DNA of 64,000 bases, taken from the NCBI GenBank assembly GCA_019009955.1, contig CM032230.1:105322001-105386000 (forward strand). Reading direction: 5' to 3'. Below, piece by piece: positions 1-12,126 of this stretch. Within the stretch, counting starts at the first letter, position 1; each line of letters opens with the position of its first letter. Under the pieces are notes generated by a model. The model saw only the letters and a list, made by a program, of their open reading frames with translations. It had not been told where the DNA came from and ran no database searches. This stretch comes from Riptortus pedestris (Eukaryota; Arthropoda; Insecta; Hemiptera; Alydidae). The position numbers and the translations under genes were made by a program.

Positions 1-1628
1 CAACAATACATTGGCTGTTAACCGAAACAAGAGGTACACGAGACCAGAGCAAAACGAGCAATAGCTAGTCAAGGTCGAATGCCGTTGACAAACTATTTCA
101 AAACACTTTCTGTGTGTAGAGGAAGGAAAGACTAATAAGGTGGAGAGCCCACCAATATTAGCAGGTCTACCAATACATGAAATATGAAAATCTCTACCGG
201 CCTCTCAGACCGGTGTTTCGGTAAAAGAGTTAATATAAATGTTTTAGATTTATTTACATGGATTGCATGGAGAAGTATAAATAGAGATTACAACGACCAA
301 CGTTGGCATACTGAATGTGTGGATTCCTGAGCGTTGTGGAAGTTTACGCAGCATCTGCGTGATGGGCGTTTGTGATTTTATGTCTAACAAAACATTGAGC
401 TAATGATGCTTAATTTGGAATACACGAACCATCTACATCCTTTGCCAATGGCTGGCATCTTGTATTCCTTTTTTGATTTATAACTTATTGTAAATAAAGA
501 AATCATTGATGTGTATATTTTGGCTGGGTGTGCCCATCCAGAGGGCAGGAACTGGCAAAAATAAGGTGTTATAAGGAGTTCATCAGTACTAAACTAACAT
601 TTTGCTTTTGCTCCATAAAGATGTCAAAGCAATGCAGTAAATTTCACAGGATCAAAACTGGTCCACTATATAAAAAAATAGTTTTAGTATGAATGTTCCG
701 ATTCCTTTATACTAATTTGTCTCAAATACGCTTTCACTTAATATAACAAGCCAAATGTGTGCATAGATTCGCTTAGCATTATTTCAGAAAATATTAAATT
801 CGTAGTGGAATTTCAACTAAAAAGATAAAAAAGAAAAAAAATATTGTTGAAAATCTTAAGATATTTGTTAAGTACAGTTATGACGTTAACTAGATTATTT
901 AGGATTTCATTTATCATATACAGATATATTTTTCAAGATAACAATATTGGTTTGAAGATTTGATTTGCATTGGATATTAACTCAAAAGTTGTTAATATGA
1001 AGATTATATTTTTTAGAAACAATTATTTACACAATTTCTGGTAAATTACAGAAATAAGTTCATTGCGAAATTCCTTTTCCTTTCTTATTTCCAATGGAAT
1101 ATATAAAGGGGTTAGTTAGATGCCTAAATAGGTCAATACCTCTGATATTGGGAGGCATACAAGCAATCTTCAGCAGATAGTTGTTTTTTATGGAACTGAT
1201 ATTGTAGTAGTTCAGAGGAGTGGAGTAAACTAGAGTCATTCCAAATGACGAAGTCACAAGCAAAGGAAGTCAATTTACAAAAAATTAATTATATTTAATA
1301 TTAAGTACGTGTTTCTTTTGTCGAAAGTGAAGATTACTCAGAAATATGGCCTTAATGAGTGCTGACTAAAATTTCTAATAATAATAGTAATGTAGGATTA
1401 AATCACAATAGTTTGGCATTGCTTATATATCAAAAATACGTATAAATAGTTCGACAAACAATATATCAGTATTGTTTTCTAAAAAATTAAATTTTAGTTT
1501 TGACTCTAAAAGAACTTGATAAAGCAACTATTTAACAGGAATTAGTTTGGAGCAGACTTATGAGGATTTAGTCTTGATAAGGTACTTTCTGAAGGATTTT
1601 TGTTGTTTTTAATATTTTTTGTGAATAC
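1..1628. other. No gene recognised
   Basis: AT-rich sequence without a supported gene. An AATAAA near 495 and an ORF at 1060-1263 on the minus strand were looked at, but nothing links them to a product. The segment ends where the first copy of the HINE-like element starts. Confidence 0.5.
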
Positions 1629-2079
1629 AGCCCACCACGCAGGGGCTTCGTTAGCTAAGAAGATTTCCTACGCGCATCACCTATTTGCATTTATCTCAAA
1701 ACTAAAAGTCCAATGAGAACAATATCTGGTATTTAGACTTCAAATAAAGTGCTTCATTGTATAAAAGCTTTTTGTTGTCATGACATGAGTAGGAGTGGGG
1801 GTTTACTGAAGCCCAAAAACTAAAAAATGAAAATATCTCCGTTAATAATCAAGATAGTGTAAAGGCGTACATATCGCCATTTATATACATTGTATTTGCA
1901 ATAAGATTGATTCTTTATAATTTTTTGACGCGGTGTATAATAAAGGAGACAATTTAAACTTTCAAAACACCCCCCCCCCCCGGCCGATTTCAAGCGTTAA
2001 CGAACTCGATCTTTATTTTTCCATAAAACGTTTAGATATCTAGTTTGGTAAAGATTAAACCTTTAGATCGATAACAGAG

Positions 2080-2125
<46 letters not shown>
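1629..2125 (+). mobile_element. HINE-like element, 5' part, interrupted
   Basis: Diverged 5' end (ACGCAGGGGCT, then CTAAGAAGATTTCC), the block with the C-run near 1970-1980, the conserved TTAACGAACTCGATC segment, and a TA tract from about 2082 to 2125. The 3' part is missing here and appears at 2852-2975, after a Penelope-like fragment, so one copy seems to have been split in its TA tract. Confidence 0.7.
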
Positions 2126-2127
<2 letters not shown>

Positions 2128-2283
2128 TATTTTTGAGGCTGCATCCCTGGGGAGTATATCATTGTGAGTACCTCGGCTGTCTGCTCCAGTGGTTGGAATT
2201 TTCGTTGTTCTGCAAATTTTCGATGGAAATGCGTCCATCTTCGTCAGGCAATTAGCTTAAATTAATTTGAATAGCTACTTCAA

Positions 2284-2850
2284 TCATATGGTTTGGGTTT
2301 TATTTAATATGGTTTTCCATGTCTCAGAGAGAGTGACACCGTCCACGCCGTTTATCGTATTCGTCCTTTTGTTAATTTCTATAGCCTCTAGGACCAATCT
2401 TTTACCGAGATGATCCTCTCTGTGTAAAACTTTGGTCTCATCGAATTTAATTTGGTGAGAACAAATACTGGCGTTTCTGGCTATGGCGGATGTCTTTGTT
2501 CTCTGGTGTTTCAGATCAGCCATGTGTTGGTTGACTCTTGTCGCAGTCTTTTTTCCAGTCTGTCCCTCGTAAACTTTACCGCAATGGTATCATGTAAACA
2601 CCGCTATCTTGTAAAAGTTGGCTGTCTTTTGGACTTTTTAAATATTCACTGATTATTTTGTGAGGTTTAAATACTGTCCGTAAATTATATTTTCGGAGTA
2701 TTCTTGCTAGTTTTTCCTATATAAGGAAGTCCCGCTATATAAGGAAGTGTTATATTTCTCAATGGTGTTACTTGAGTATTTTCAATATCTTCTTGAACTT
2801 TGTTGGTATCAAGTTTCCTCTTAATTTTTCTAAATACTCTTGTAACTTCC

Positions 2851-2851
<1 letters not shown>
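2284..2851 (-). mobile_element. Penelope-like retroelement fragment with GIY-YIG endonuclease domain
   Basis: On the minus strand, about 2600 down to 2284 encodes a GIY-YIG-like core (GVYMIPCGKVYEGQTGKK, then TRVNQHM), followed by a C-terminal region (HQIKFDETKVLHRE, then KRLVLEAIEI and a terminal W). This order of motifs is typical of the C-terminus of Penelope-like elements. Upstream (2650-2851) the frame is broken by stops and shifts, and only residues like those near the end of the reverse transcriptase remain (LPYIAGLPYIGK). It is a dead 3' fragment flanked on both sides by TA repeats and halves of a HINE-like element. Confidence 0.72.
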
Positions 2852-2902
<51 letters not shown>

Positions 2903-2975
2903 GTCATCAACTAGGTAGGATCGATGGACATATGAAGAAAATTTTCGAAAATTGCCTCATGAGTATAACCGAGTA
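2852..2975 (+). mobile_element. HINE-like element, 3' part
   Basis: A TA tract, then the conserved post-microsatellite block (TCGTCATC, TAGGTAGGATCGATGGACAT, GAAGAAAATTTTCGAAAATT, TCATGAGTATAACC). This is the expected continuation of the 5' part at 1629-2125. The terminal hairpin is not clear. Confidence 0.65.
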
Positions 2976-3879
2976 ACTCATGAGTATATATAATTTCTTC
3001 CGGTTAATCTCCTGAAGGGGCAAATATGAGTCAGTAATATGGTGTCGTTGCTCGCATTCAATATTTATTAATGGCTTAGAACTAGTCAAAAAATTAGCAA
3101 CTTCTACGACAGTTCTTTTTTATTTATTTCTTTGGAGCTTCGCAACTGTAGCGATGTTGATCTGAAAAAAAAAAAACTCGTCAGTTCTTTATTGCTCTAG
3201 TAGTTCCACATCATCCTTATACCTCATCAGCAGCATTTCCACATGCATGAACAACTATTTTATTAGATAATCGTTTTACTGTCTCCTAATAGCGAAGCAC
3301 ACTAAATTACAAAATGAATAATGCTGGGATATTATCCAATATTCCTGGAACGATTTTAAAATATATAAACGCCAAATAAATGATTTGAATTGTTCAATTA
3401 AGTGAAAAAAAATATTTTATTTCGTGTTTTATAATTTCTTGTATGTATTATATTTCGTTCAAATTCTAATAACTTTTATTCTAGAGAGTCACCGTCATAA
3501 TAGAACAAGAAAATGCAAAAAGTATAGACAATAGATAGATTTTATTTACAATTGCTTAAAGGATTATTTCCATGCATTTGGGGTTCAGCTTATATAACTG
3601 TGTTAATCTATATCAGTTGTTTTATGATACAATTATTGATTATATGTAATAAATAACAAGTTTTTAAGTTAAAAAAAAATTGGCTTAACGATAATAAAAA
3701 AGTCTAGAGAATAATGTGAATAAAAGCTTTCTTTCTGAACAAAAGTTTGTACAGTTATCACGATCTACTGTAACTCTATAGTAAAGCGAAATTGTTGCTA
3801 TTAATTTTACTCGTTGTTTCACATTGAATATGAAATAAAAAGTGTGTTAAGATTTACTGATTACGGGATTTAGATTTAT

Positions 3880-3886
3880 TATATAA
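3880..3886 (+). promoter_or_regulatory. TATA box of gene A
   Basis: TATATAA lies 53 bases upstream of the ATG of gene A. This leaves a 5' UTR of roughly 25-30 bases if transcription starts about 30 bases downstream of the box. Confidence 0.5.
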
Positions 3887-3938
3887 TTTATTAGAGGCAA
3901 CACCCTGTTGAGTCTACATTGCGGAAAGGAGAACAGAG

Positions 3939-6900
3939 ATGCGATCAGTTTTCATCATCGTGTCTAGTCTCGGCCTTATTGTTTCCATATATTCACAAAT
4001 ACCACCTGATATTGGTAATTTAATATCCTTATTTATGTTTAACAAGTATTAACCAATGCACCATAACACTACTCTTACACTCCCCCCTTGGAGAGTAAAG
4101 AACTATCAAATTGATTTAAAACTAACACTAATCGGCTGTTTTTTTTTTAGTGTTTTAATATCTAATTTTGATCATCAAAATTTACAAATTGTTTTACTAC
4201 TACAATCAGTTTTAAAATTGATTTTATTTGTGTAAGAATTTAAAAAAAAAAAACAACAAAAAAAACATAATACTTTAAACGTAACTGCAAGAAAAAGTGA
4301 CCTAGAAAGCTGTTATGTATGTCGGATATATTGTTCAAAATTAAAAAAAGTCCGTCACGCAGGGGCTGCGTAAACTAAGCAGATTTCCCACGTGAAGTTT
4401 TACAATAGAGAAGGTTCACGAGAGCAGTTAATGAAACGGCCGAACTAGCCTTTGGCGGGAAAGACACCGTCCGTTAGCCGCCCAGGATTTAATAAAATTG
4501 CAAATATCTCGGTTAATATTCAAGATAGAGAATAAATGTATATAACAATATTTATAGTAAATTTAATTTGTAATAAGATTGATTCTGTATCGATCCGACG
4601 AATAGCAACGGAGATATTTCGAATTTTCGAAAATCCTCCCTTCTAAACCCCCCCCCTCCCCGTGGTCCGATTTCAGCCGTTAACGAACTTGATCTTTCTT
4701 TTTACATAAAACGAATAAATATCGAGTTTGGTAACGATCAAACAAAAGAGAGCGGTAACAGACAAATATATATATATATATATACAGTTTTGAACGAACC
4801 TCATTTTCGTCATCTACTAGGTAGGATCGATGGACATTTGAAGAAAAATTTCGAAAATTCCGTCATGAGTACAACCTCAATAAAATTAAAATTAATTAAT
4901 AAAATTATCAAGACGGATTTGTTTTTGATAAAACAGTAATTTATAAGCCAAACAAATGACAAATGTCTTGATAATGACGTGTTTGTCACATATTGTTTTA
5001 ATACATGTTTTTAGAATTGTCGAATGTTTATCAGACCTGTAGTTGTCACCCTTGATTGTAAATAGATATAGTGAAATTATGAAAAACCCACTAATTATGA
5101 TAAACCGTTTACGAAATATTTTTCAGGCCCTAGATGTGGATTAACTACGGTGTGCCACGCAGGATTTCATTGCTGCAACGCAAAGCTATGCTGCCCGCTG
5201 TACTGGAGATGTTGTGGCTACAGATTCTGCTGTCCACATGACGGTCTGGACCATATCCTTTCATTTTACAGGTATTATTTTGAAAGACATTCCATTTGCA
5301 TACCAATACGAAAATTAACACAAAAAATATGACATGAGTCGGAGTATGGGTTTACTAAAGGCGGAAAACTAATAAATCCATATATATATCTCGATTAATA
5401 ATCAATATAGTGAAAACACGTACACAACGAAATTTATAGAAGATTAAATTTGCAATAAGATCGGTTCTATGCAAAGTTTCGATCCGACGCATAATAACGG
5501 AGAAATTTCGAATTTTTGAAATTCACACCCTTTAACCCCCCCCCCCTCCACTTGTTTAATTTTAGCCATTTACGAATTCAACCTTCAGTTTACAATAAAA
5601 CATATATTTCGAGTTTGGTTACGATCAAATAAGAATAGTGACCGCTATAGTGGTAACAGAGAAGTGTGTGTGTGTGTGTGTGTGTGTATATATCTATATA
5701 TTTATCTATATATATCTATATATATATATATGATGTCCTAACATGCCGTGCCACCCCCCCCCCCTTACAATCTACTATTATTTCAATAAGAGGCTGAGAC
5801 TTGGTGTGCCATAATTGGGACCCCTGAAGAATCCTTTCAGTCCATAGGTTGACCTCCTAACCTTCTCCAGTACTTCTCCAGCGACCATAACTTTGGAATT
5901 TCCAATGGGATGCCCTACTTTTTATGGTGGATTCTTGTAAAAAATCAAATTCTAAAACGAATTTATATCGGTGAATGTTTCGATGTAAAATGCACAAATC
6001 TTTATTTTAGAAATGGCTCATTTTATTGAAAAATGCTGCGACATAAAAGTTGTAGTAAACAAAATTATTACCTTATCTGAAACATGTCTACAGGGAAAGG
6101 AATGGATTCTGAAATTTAAATACTATTTAAAACGAAATAACGCTACAAACTACAAATGATTCTTGAATGGACCCAAAAAATGATTACTTTTAAAAATATC
6201 AACATTCAAAAAACCGTTCATAGAATTAATTCATTTAAAGCTAATTGCATAGTAGTTATTTGTAAAAGGAATCCATTTTCCCACCTGCATAGCTTAATGT
6301 AAAAGAAAGAGAGAGAAGAGTTTTTTTCTTTGTACTACAATACAGCTAGTATTTACAAATGTTCGAAAATGCGTCCTTCATCACTTTTACACTTCAAAAG
6401 GATATATATACATATAATTTTGAACGGACCTCATTTTCATCATCTAGTAGGTAGGATCTATGGATATTTGAGGAAACTTTTCGATATAACCTGAAATATT
6501 TTGCCTGAAATACCACCAGTTCTAGGAATCGAAGTGTAACTCGAAAACAACTGTTTTGCCGAATTTCTGTTGGTTAGACGAGAAACAATAATACATTTTC
6601 AATTAACGTCCTTGCTCTTTTCACAAAGCTATTTGCTGTCGCTTTGAGCTTCCTTGTGAAGCTCCTATTGACACGACATTGTCAACCCAATGGAGTACAA
6701 TTAAAATTTGTTTCAAAGTTTCAAGAGGTATGTTCCTATTTAACAGTTACTTTGAAGTTTTCTGTACAATCAGTGTCATTCATTGTTAACAAGAAAACTT
6801 CTCTCCTCTGAACATTCAGCGAGGATTTTCATCTTTGCTGTGACCGCAGCTAATAAAACTGATAATGCATTTATGAGAATATAAAATTAAATCTAAAAGT

Positions 6901-8227
6901 CCGTCTTGCAGGGGCTGCGTAAACTAAGCACATTCCCCATGTGTTGGTACAGCACATATGTGATCTGAATCTGTATGTATAACACACAGTATAAGTTCAA
7001 TGAAAACAATAATTAGTGTTTACACTTAGGTTGGTTACGGTTCACGATATAACAGCGTATTGTTTATATTATTATTATTTATTAACGTTCACTTTTTGCT
7101 ACTAAGGCTAATTGGGATGACAAGTGTAGGAGTGGGGGTTTACTGAACGCTGAAAACTAAAAAATAAAAATTTCTCTGTTAATATTCATGATAGAGAAAA
7201 TATGTATGAAACTATTTATAGTGCATTAGATTTTTAATAAGGTTGGTCCTGTAACATTTTTCGATCTGATGTATAATAACGAAGATATTTCGAATTTTCG
7301 TAATTCTTCCCCTGTAAACCCCGCCTCCCCCCAGTCCGATTTCAGCTGTTAACGAACTTCATCTTAAGTTTTACATGAAACGATTATATATTGAATTTGG
7401 TAATGATTAAGCAAACATTTTGTCTGCCAGAGCGGCAAGAGACATACGTATATAAAATATACTCGTAGACTTCCACGGTCCTGGTCATTAATACTATTAA
7501 GGTCTTCGGGTCTTGACCGTGTCTTCATATTGGTTGCCAACGTTTCGCTAGACATGCTGCTAGCTTCCTCAGGGCTATCTCTGAGACTGAGGCAACCAAT
7601 ATGAAGACACGGTCAAGACCCGAAGACCTTAATAGTATTAATACGTATATAATTTTGAACGGACCTTATTTTTGTCATCTACTATGAAGGATCGATAAGG
7701 ATTTGAGAAAATTTGTCGAGAATTTTAGCTGAAATTGCTTAAACTCTCGATACGCTTATTGTGCCTTGACTCTGAAAAGGAGAGATAGATACAGCTGTCA
7801 AATATTTTTGACAAAAGGCCGAAAATGTGCAATTATCATGAAACAAATTGTCAAATTAATTTTGACGAATCGTCGAAATGTCATCACCTAACAAGCTTAA
7901 TTATAAAAAAGTAGTTGCCATGAAAAATAAATAAATCTGTCATATTTTTTTAGATATGTGCCAAAAGATAAATAAAAAAAAAATACCTATATGGAGTTGT
8001 TGAATGTTAGATGTCACTAGTAGTGTCTGGACTGGAACAAGTCCAAGGAGTCAATTTCCCGATTTACTCCCGATCACAAGACTCTATGTTCTCTTTAATT
8101 TAAGAAAAGATAATTAATTGTTTATGACACCTACATTTTTTCAAACATTTATTTGTGTTATTTACTTTTCAGAAGAATACCAGCTTCGAACAGCATAACA
8201 ACAATTCACAACGTTACAAAGGGTTAG
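3939..8227 (+). CDS. Gene A: secreted 10-cysteine granulin-like protein
   Basis: Three exons: 3939-4014, 5127-5271 and 8173-8227. Exon 1 (25 codons plus one base) encodes a signal peptide starting MRSVFIIVSS with a Leu/Ile/Val-rich core. The donor is GTAATT. Exon 2 follows TTTTTCAG and has C-x5-C-x5-CC-x4-CCP-x4-CC-x4-CCP. It ends in phase 2 at AG|GTATTA. Exon 3 follows TTACTTTTCAG, restores the frame and gives a 19-residue tail starting RRIPAS, with TAG at 8225-8227. AATAAA lies at about 8332. If the exon 2 donor were not used, the frame would run on to a stop at 5330-5332 inside a mobile element. The acceptor, matching phase and tail IP motif shared with B and D favour the spliced form. Introns carry HINE-like copies and other repeats. 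The granulin relation is inferred from cysteine spacing; the function is unknown. Confidence 0.78.
4350..4881 (+). mobile_element. HINE-like element in intron 1 of gene A
   Basis: Begins GTCCGTCACGCAGGGGCTGC and runs through the AACGGCCGAACTAGC block, the C-rich stretch, a short TA tract (about 4767-4783) and the ATCGATGGACATTTGAAGAA block. It stops at ACAACCTCAATA, so the 3' terminal hairpin is missing. The C-run near 4640 and the short TA tract make it a fairly well kept copy. Confidence 0.85.
5331..5733 (+). mobile_element. HINE-like element, 5'-truncated, with TG/TA microsatellite
   Basis: Starts inside the element (GACATGAGTCGGAGTATGGG, then TTACTAAAG). It continues through the GATCCGACGCATAATAACGG block and the GTTACGATCAAA block to a (TG)n(TA)n tract at about 5664-5732. 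The 3' section is absent here; a matching piece occurs at 6403-6490. It lies 60 bases past the exon 2 donor of gene A. Confidence 0.75.
5740..6080 (+). repeat. Unclassified interspersed repeat (also at 19000-19310, minus)
   Basis: From GCCGTGCCACCCCCC through GCTGAGACTTGGTGTGCC and on to about 6080, this matches the reverse complement of 19000-19310. Shared blocks include GAAGAATCCTTTCAGT (GAAGAATCTTTTCAGT there) and GTAAAATGCACAAATC. It sits between the two halves of a HINE-like copy. No coding capacity was recognised. Confidence 0.6.
6403..6490 (+). mobile_element. HINE-like element, 3' piece
   Basis: TA-rich start, then AATTTTGAACGGACCTCATT, TAGGTAGGATCTATGGATAT and TTGAGGAAACTTTTCGA. This is the post-microsatellite section of the element. 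It probably belongs with 5331-5733, with the unclassified repeat between them. Confidence 0.65.
7068..7117 (-). repeat. SINE tail fragment
   Basis: ATTATTATTATTTATTAACG, then TTCACTTTTTGCTACTAAGG and CTAATTGGGAT match, on the minus strand, the 3' end of the tRNA-derived SINE found in full at 46650-46862 and 53448-53668. Confidence 0.6.
7487..7642 (-). repeat. Perfect 52-bp inverted repeat with hammerhead-like loop
   Basis: Arms 7487-7538 and 7591-7642 are exact reverse complements, separated by a 52-base loop. On the minus strand the loop holds CTGAGGA, a 5-bp stem (GCTAG/CTAGC) and GAAAC at 7572-7543. This is the core order of a hammerhead ribozyme. ACGTATATA occurs on both outer sides, possibly a target-site duplication. 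Such ribozyme-bearing structures are known from the terminal repeats of Penelope-like elements; the assignment is inferred. Confidence 0.6.
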
Positions 8228-8359
8228 TCGCAGTTTAGGAAGGAATTTTTCAAGAAAAAGTTGGACGGAGCTCGTCAAATAGTCCCATCTTTTATATAAA
8301 TGTGTGTTGTACCAAAACATCATAGTTGAGAAATAAATGTTTTTATCTCTGGAATTCGT

Positions 8360-8480
8360 GGTCCAGGCAACGCAGCTGTAATCAGCAGGCACTGAGGATG
8401 GAGCATTGACTCCGAAAGTGCACTCTGCATTATATATTAAAAAACTGTAGAGGACTTGGCCTTCTTATTGATCCTGATAA
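8360..8480 (+). repeat. Repeat with hammerhead-like core, downstream of gene A
   Basis: CTGAGGA at 8392-8398 and GAAA at 8414-8417 flank a 4-bp stem (GGAG/CTCC). GGCA before the core can pair with TGC(A) after it. The continuation (TAGAGGACTTGGCCTTCTTA then TTGATC) recurs in inverse orientation at 55606-55720 and, in part, at 47342-47440. It is probably the terminal region of a Penelope-like element. Confidence 0.5.
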
Positions 8481-9385
8481 ATGTTTTTATTTATGTCCTG
8501 ACAATAATTAAACAGATAATAAAATCACAGGTTGACAATCGACAGCCCTACAGCATATTCCACAGGTCTCTGAGTGCAAGCAGGTCTGAGAGATGAGTCA
8601 TCTCAGATGACACACGATTTTTTTTATATCTACAAGTTAGTCCTAGTGAGTTGTTTCCTTTCAGTGAAGATTCTGATTCCTACTGAAAAAAAGGAAAATA
8701 CATGAAATTTCCTCATCTTGTAGTTTTCGTTGTCTTTTGGACGAATCTATGAATCAATAAAGGCATTTGAAGGGGTGAATCAAAGATCCATCCCTTTGTG
8801 GATTTGGAGTCCAATTGAAAAGGAGTCCAATTCTCTGAAACATTGCCACCAGCATTGCAAGTAAGAGCCATGATGTAGTGAAGTTTGGTTCCATCAGGGA
8901 TACAGCTTTCAACTCTTTACAGCCATCTCACGAGTTTTTGTTAAAATATCTCACACGCTAATACTATACTTTTCGATATGTGCACGTCCGAAATTATTTT
9001 GAAACAGACTATACATAATATAATATCAGTTTCTTGTGGAAAATTACGAATATCCACTTCAAAAAAGTACCAAAAATCGGGAGGTAATCGAGAGGTTCTG
9101 GAAAAGTATGATTTTTGAATTGTGGAAATGAAAAATAAAATTCGCACAATGAAAATACCGTTTCTGTGGGGATACATGATATCAGTGTAAAGCAAAAAAA
9201 GGGGTCTTCTTCTAAAGAATGTTCACCATGATTCTGTTATGAAACTCTCATATCTCTCCTTTATGCCAATCAATCTACATTAGTCGATCATTAACGTAGT
9301 CAACTGAAAGGTAATATAAAGTTAGTAATCAACCTTTCAATCAAATGTTTCATTATAAATTCGGAACCATGAATGTGTAAGTTCA
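8481..9385. other. No gene recognised
   Basis: Intergenic sequence. Open frames such as 8941-9195 (minus) show no recognisable motif and no plausible splice context. Confidence 0.5.
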
Positions 9386-9871
9386 TAAGGGCTGCGTAAC
9401 CTTAGCAGATTTACCTCACAAAAATGTCATTCATCAGCGTAATGAAACTCTAACTCCTCTCTTATATGCATCCTATGTAAACAAAAAGCTTGAAACCCGA
9501 GGCTAGATATGAGATGCCTCTTGATACAGTGGCTTACAATGAAAATCCCATTGGTAGGAGTGAGAGATGAATAAATTAGTTAATGTGAGTGATTAAAGCC
9601 TAGAGAAGACAATTATAGTTCATTAAATTATCATCATGATTAGTTATATATTTTGATTTATCTTATAATAATAACGATAACTATATATGAGCTTATAAGT
9701 TTTATACCTCTTCTTAATCCCCACTCCTTCTGATCCCATTTCGGACTGTTGTCAAACTAGGTCTCAAGTTAGACACGGCACATTTAAATATCGAATTTAG
9801 TGACGACCAAACAAACACTCTAAGATTATTCCTACTTTAATCCCTCCCCCCCGATTAACGATTAATGAACT

Positions 9872-9915
<44 letters not shown>

Positions 9916-10025
9916 ATTTATATATATATTTTTTAACGGTCCTCCTGGGAAGGATCGACGGACATTTGAAGAAATGCTTTCGAAAATGGAGGCATGAACA
10001 CACTCTCAATTTCCGTTAAGGGAAT
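9386..10025 (+). mobile_element. Degenerate HINE-like element
   Basis: GGGCTGCGTAACCTTAGCAG at the start, then a decayed centre with CCCACTCCTTCTGATCCCAT, a CCTCCCCCCG stretch, a TA tract (about 9877-9912), AAGGATCGACGGACATTTGA and CCGTTAAGGGAA at the end. It is among the most diverged copies. Confidence 0.65.
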
Positions 10026-11741
10026 CAGTGTGTCATGTTCAACATGTGGGAAATCTGCTTAGTTAACTCAGTACTTGCGAGATGGATTTCTTTTCCATCT
10101 GTCTACTGTAAAATGTTACACATTTGGGCCACTGTTAGCAGGCTTCTTGAGGGATACCAGCGATTGAGTTTTAGCAGATTTCCCTCAATGGAAATTACTT
10201 TAAGCAGATTTTCCACATTTTGGAATGACACACAGCTGACATCAGATCACTATATATTCTGCATTTCCAAAAACCAAAATCCGATGAGTAGATGTCGTGG
10301 GTCAATAAAATCATAATTGATGGCAACATCACACTTACTATTTGCATATAATTAATGTTTGTTGATACCAATAGTATTCATGCTATATGATATTGCTTTT
10401 CACGATATATTAACAGCTTTTTCAAGTACGGTGTCTGGAAGTGAGTGTTTACTGAAGTAATAATTTGACGTCATTTTCTTCGTGAAAATGTTTTTCTGAA
10501 ATCGAATTTCGGTCAGTTTATACTTTGATAATTATTTCATATACCCAATGCACCGAACCTTTAGTTGACATGAATTTATCTGAAAATTCGCTTCATTTGA
10601 AAACTGAAAGTTGGAATTTTTGGGGTCGCGGCCCGCGGATGTATTTGCACACTAAAGTTTGGCCGACGACATGTAAATGATTGCCAACACGTGTTTTACA
10701 GCCAGCGTCCTGTTGCAGTAGCGACATATAGGTTCATCTTGTCTGCTCATTAGATATGAATGTGCCAGTCTAGTGTATAGGGTGTTTAAATATTATTTCC
10801 TCTCTTCTAGAGTGTATTTTATTCGAAGTCCAATTTTGCGAGTTCGATTTGATTTCTTTAAGTTTACTCTCAGAGTTATATCATGAGTTATTCCAATCAT
10901 TATTTTGGAATGATGATCAGATGACCTCGCAGTGTGTCATATCGGGCCACACGGCACCATCTTCAACTTACAGCAGCAAGTGTGGTGGTGTGAACCGCTG
11001 GAGTACCTTGTCCTTTCCAGTAGCATTTGAAGATTGAAACTTTGATGTCCGGTTCACCGTGAAACGCTGGAGTAAGTCCACAGACTAACATCCTAACTGT
11101 CTCTTGCTCAACAATCCGGCAGTATACAGTATTCATTTCCTATGCAGTATAGAATATACTGTTATTACTTATGTTTTGAAAAGCTCAGAACTCCTTGCGC
11201 AGAAATGGCTGTGAATGATTGTGAAGTTTATGAATTGACTTCCGTCCAGTTTTAAGAAAACGATCGTTGTTATAACTGGTAAATAGCTTCTGAAACCAAT
11301 ATTATTTCAATTGTTTTTTATTTCATTTATAAAAGAATAAAAATCGGAAGAAAGTGCCCAACTTGAGTCAACTCGACAAAAATATTTGACAGAACTACCC
11401 CATGCAGTGTAGGCTAAAGTGTCGGACTGTGCTTGAAAAGACTTGAAATATCTAACGAAAGGTCGTCCCCGTACGCCACTCACATTCAGAAAATAAGTAA
11501 GGAACAATAAAATATTTAATAATGATCTTTATTTAAATTACTAATCATTGTTTATATTTTTTGTCACTTCAGCATGAAACAACTATCATATAAAGCACAT
11601 TAACTATTACATCATTGCACTAACAATGTTTTATGCCAGTAGGATTACATAAATATCAACTTTCTATTAAATACTTAATACTTGTCTAAAAAGAGTCAGT
11701 TAACATTTAAACATTTCTTCTTTTTTTTGTTTCTAATTTAT
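10026..11741. other. No gene recognised
   Basis: Contains two short pieces like the ends of the HINE-like element (near 10043-10075 and 10170-10215). A GC-rich patch near 10620-10640 (GTCGCGGCCCGCGG) stands out from the AT-rich surroundings. No coding region was recognised. Confidence 0.45.
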
Positions 11742-12039
11742 TTAATGAGACCATTTCAAGGACTTCTTGGCCAACGTCTTTAGTCGGGGTAACGGCTTTG
11801 CGTTCTTTCCTGGAATCCAGCTGAAAATGAAAATAACATTCTCATTTAGGAGAAGTTAAAACATCTTAATATTCAACACATCAGTATCATTTTATTGTCT
11901 AGTTTGAGCAATAAGGGGTGACAAAATAAAAATTAGCTTTCATATGAGAATTATTTTTAACCCGTTTTGTACACCCACTAAGCATTATAAAAGTATTATA
12001 ACATATGAAGCATATTGACATATTAACACATTGTTAATC

Positions 12040-12126
<87 letters not shown>

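Larger units (their letters stand above)
6899..7725 (+). mobile_element. HINE-like element carrying a long inverted-repeat insertion
   Basis: 5' end GTCCGTCTTGCAGGGGCTGC, CTAAGCACATTCCCC, the internal block with AGTGGGGGTTTACTGAA, the CCCC-rich stretch and a GTTAACGAACTTCATC segment. The normal TA tract is replaced by an insertion with 52-bp inverted arms (7487-7642). The 3' section resumes at about 7644 (AATTTTGAACGGACC) and decays after 7725. It lies in intron 2 of gene A. Confidence 0.78.

Noticed and set aside
1060..1263. Minus-strand ORF with NPFIYSIGNKK, like the seventh helix of a GPCR
   Set aside because: The preceding residues do not form membrane helices and no other receptor motif is nearby; the match is too short.
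5150..5332. Gene A exon 2 read as a single-exon protein to the stop at 5332
   Set aside because: No signal peptide is included, the end runs into a mobile element, and a good donor with a phase-matched third exon exists.
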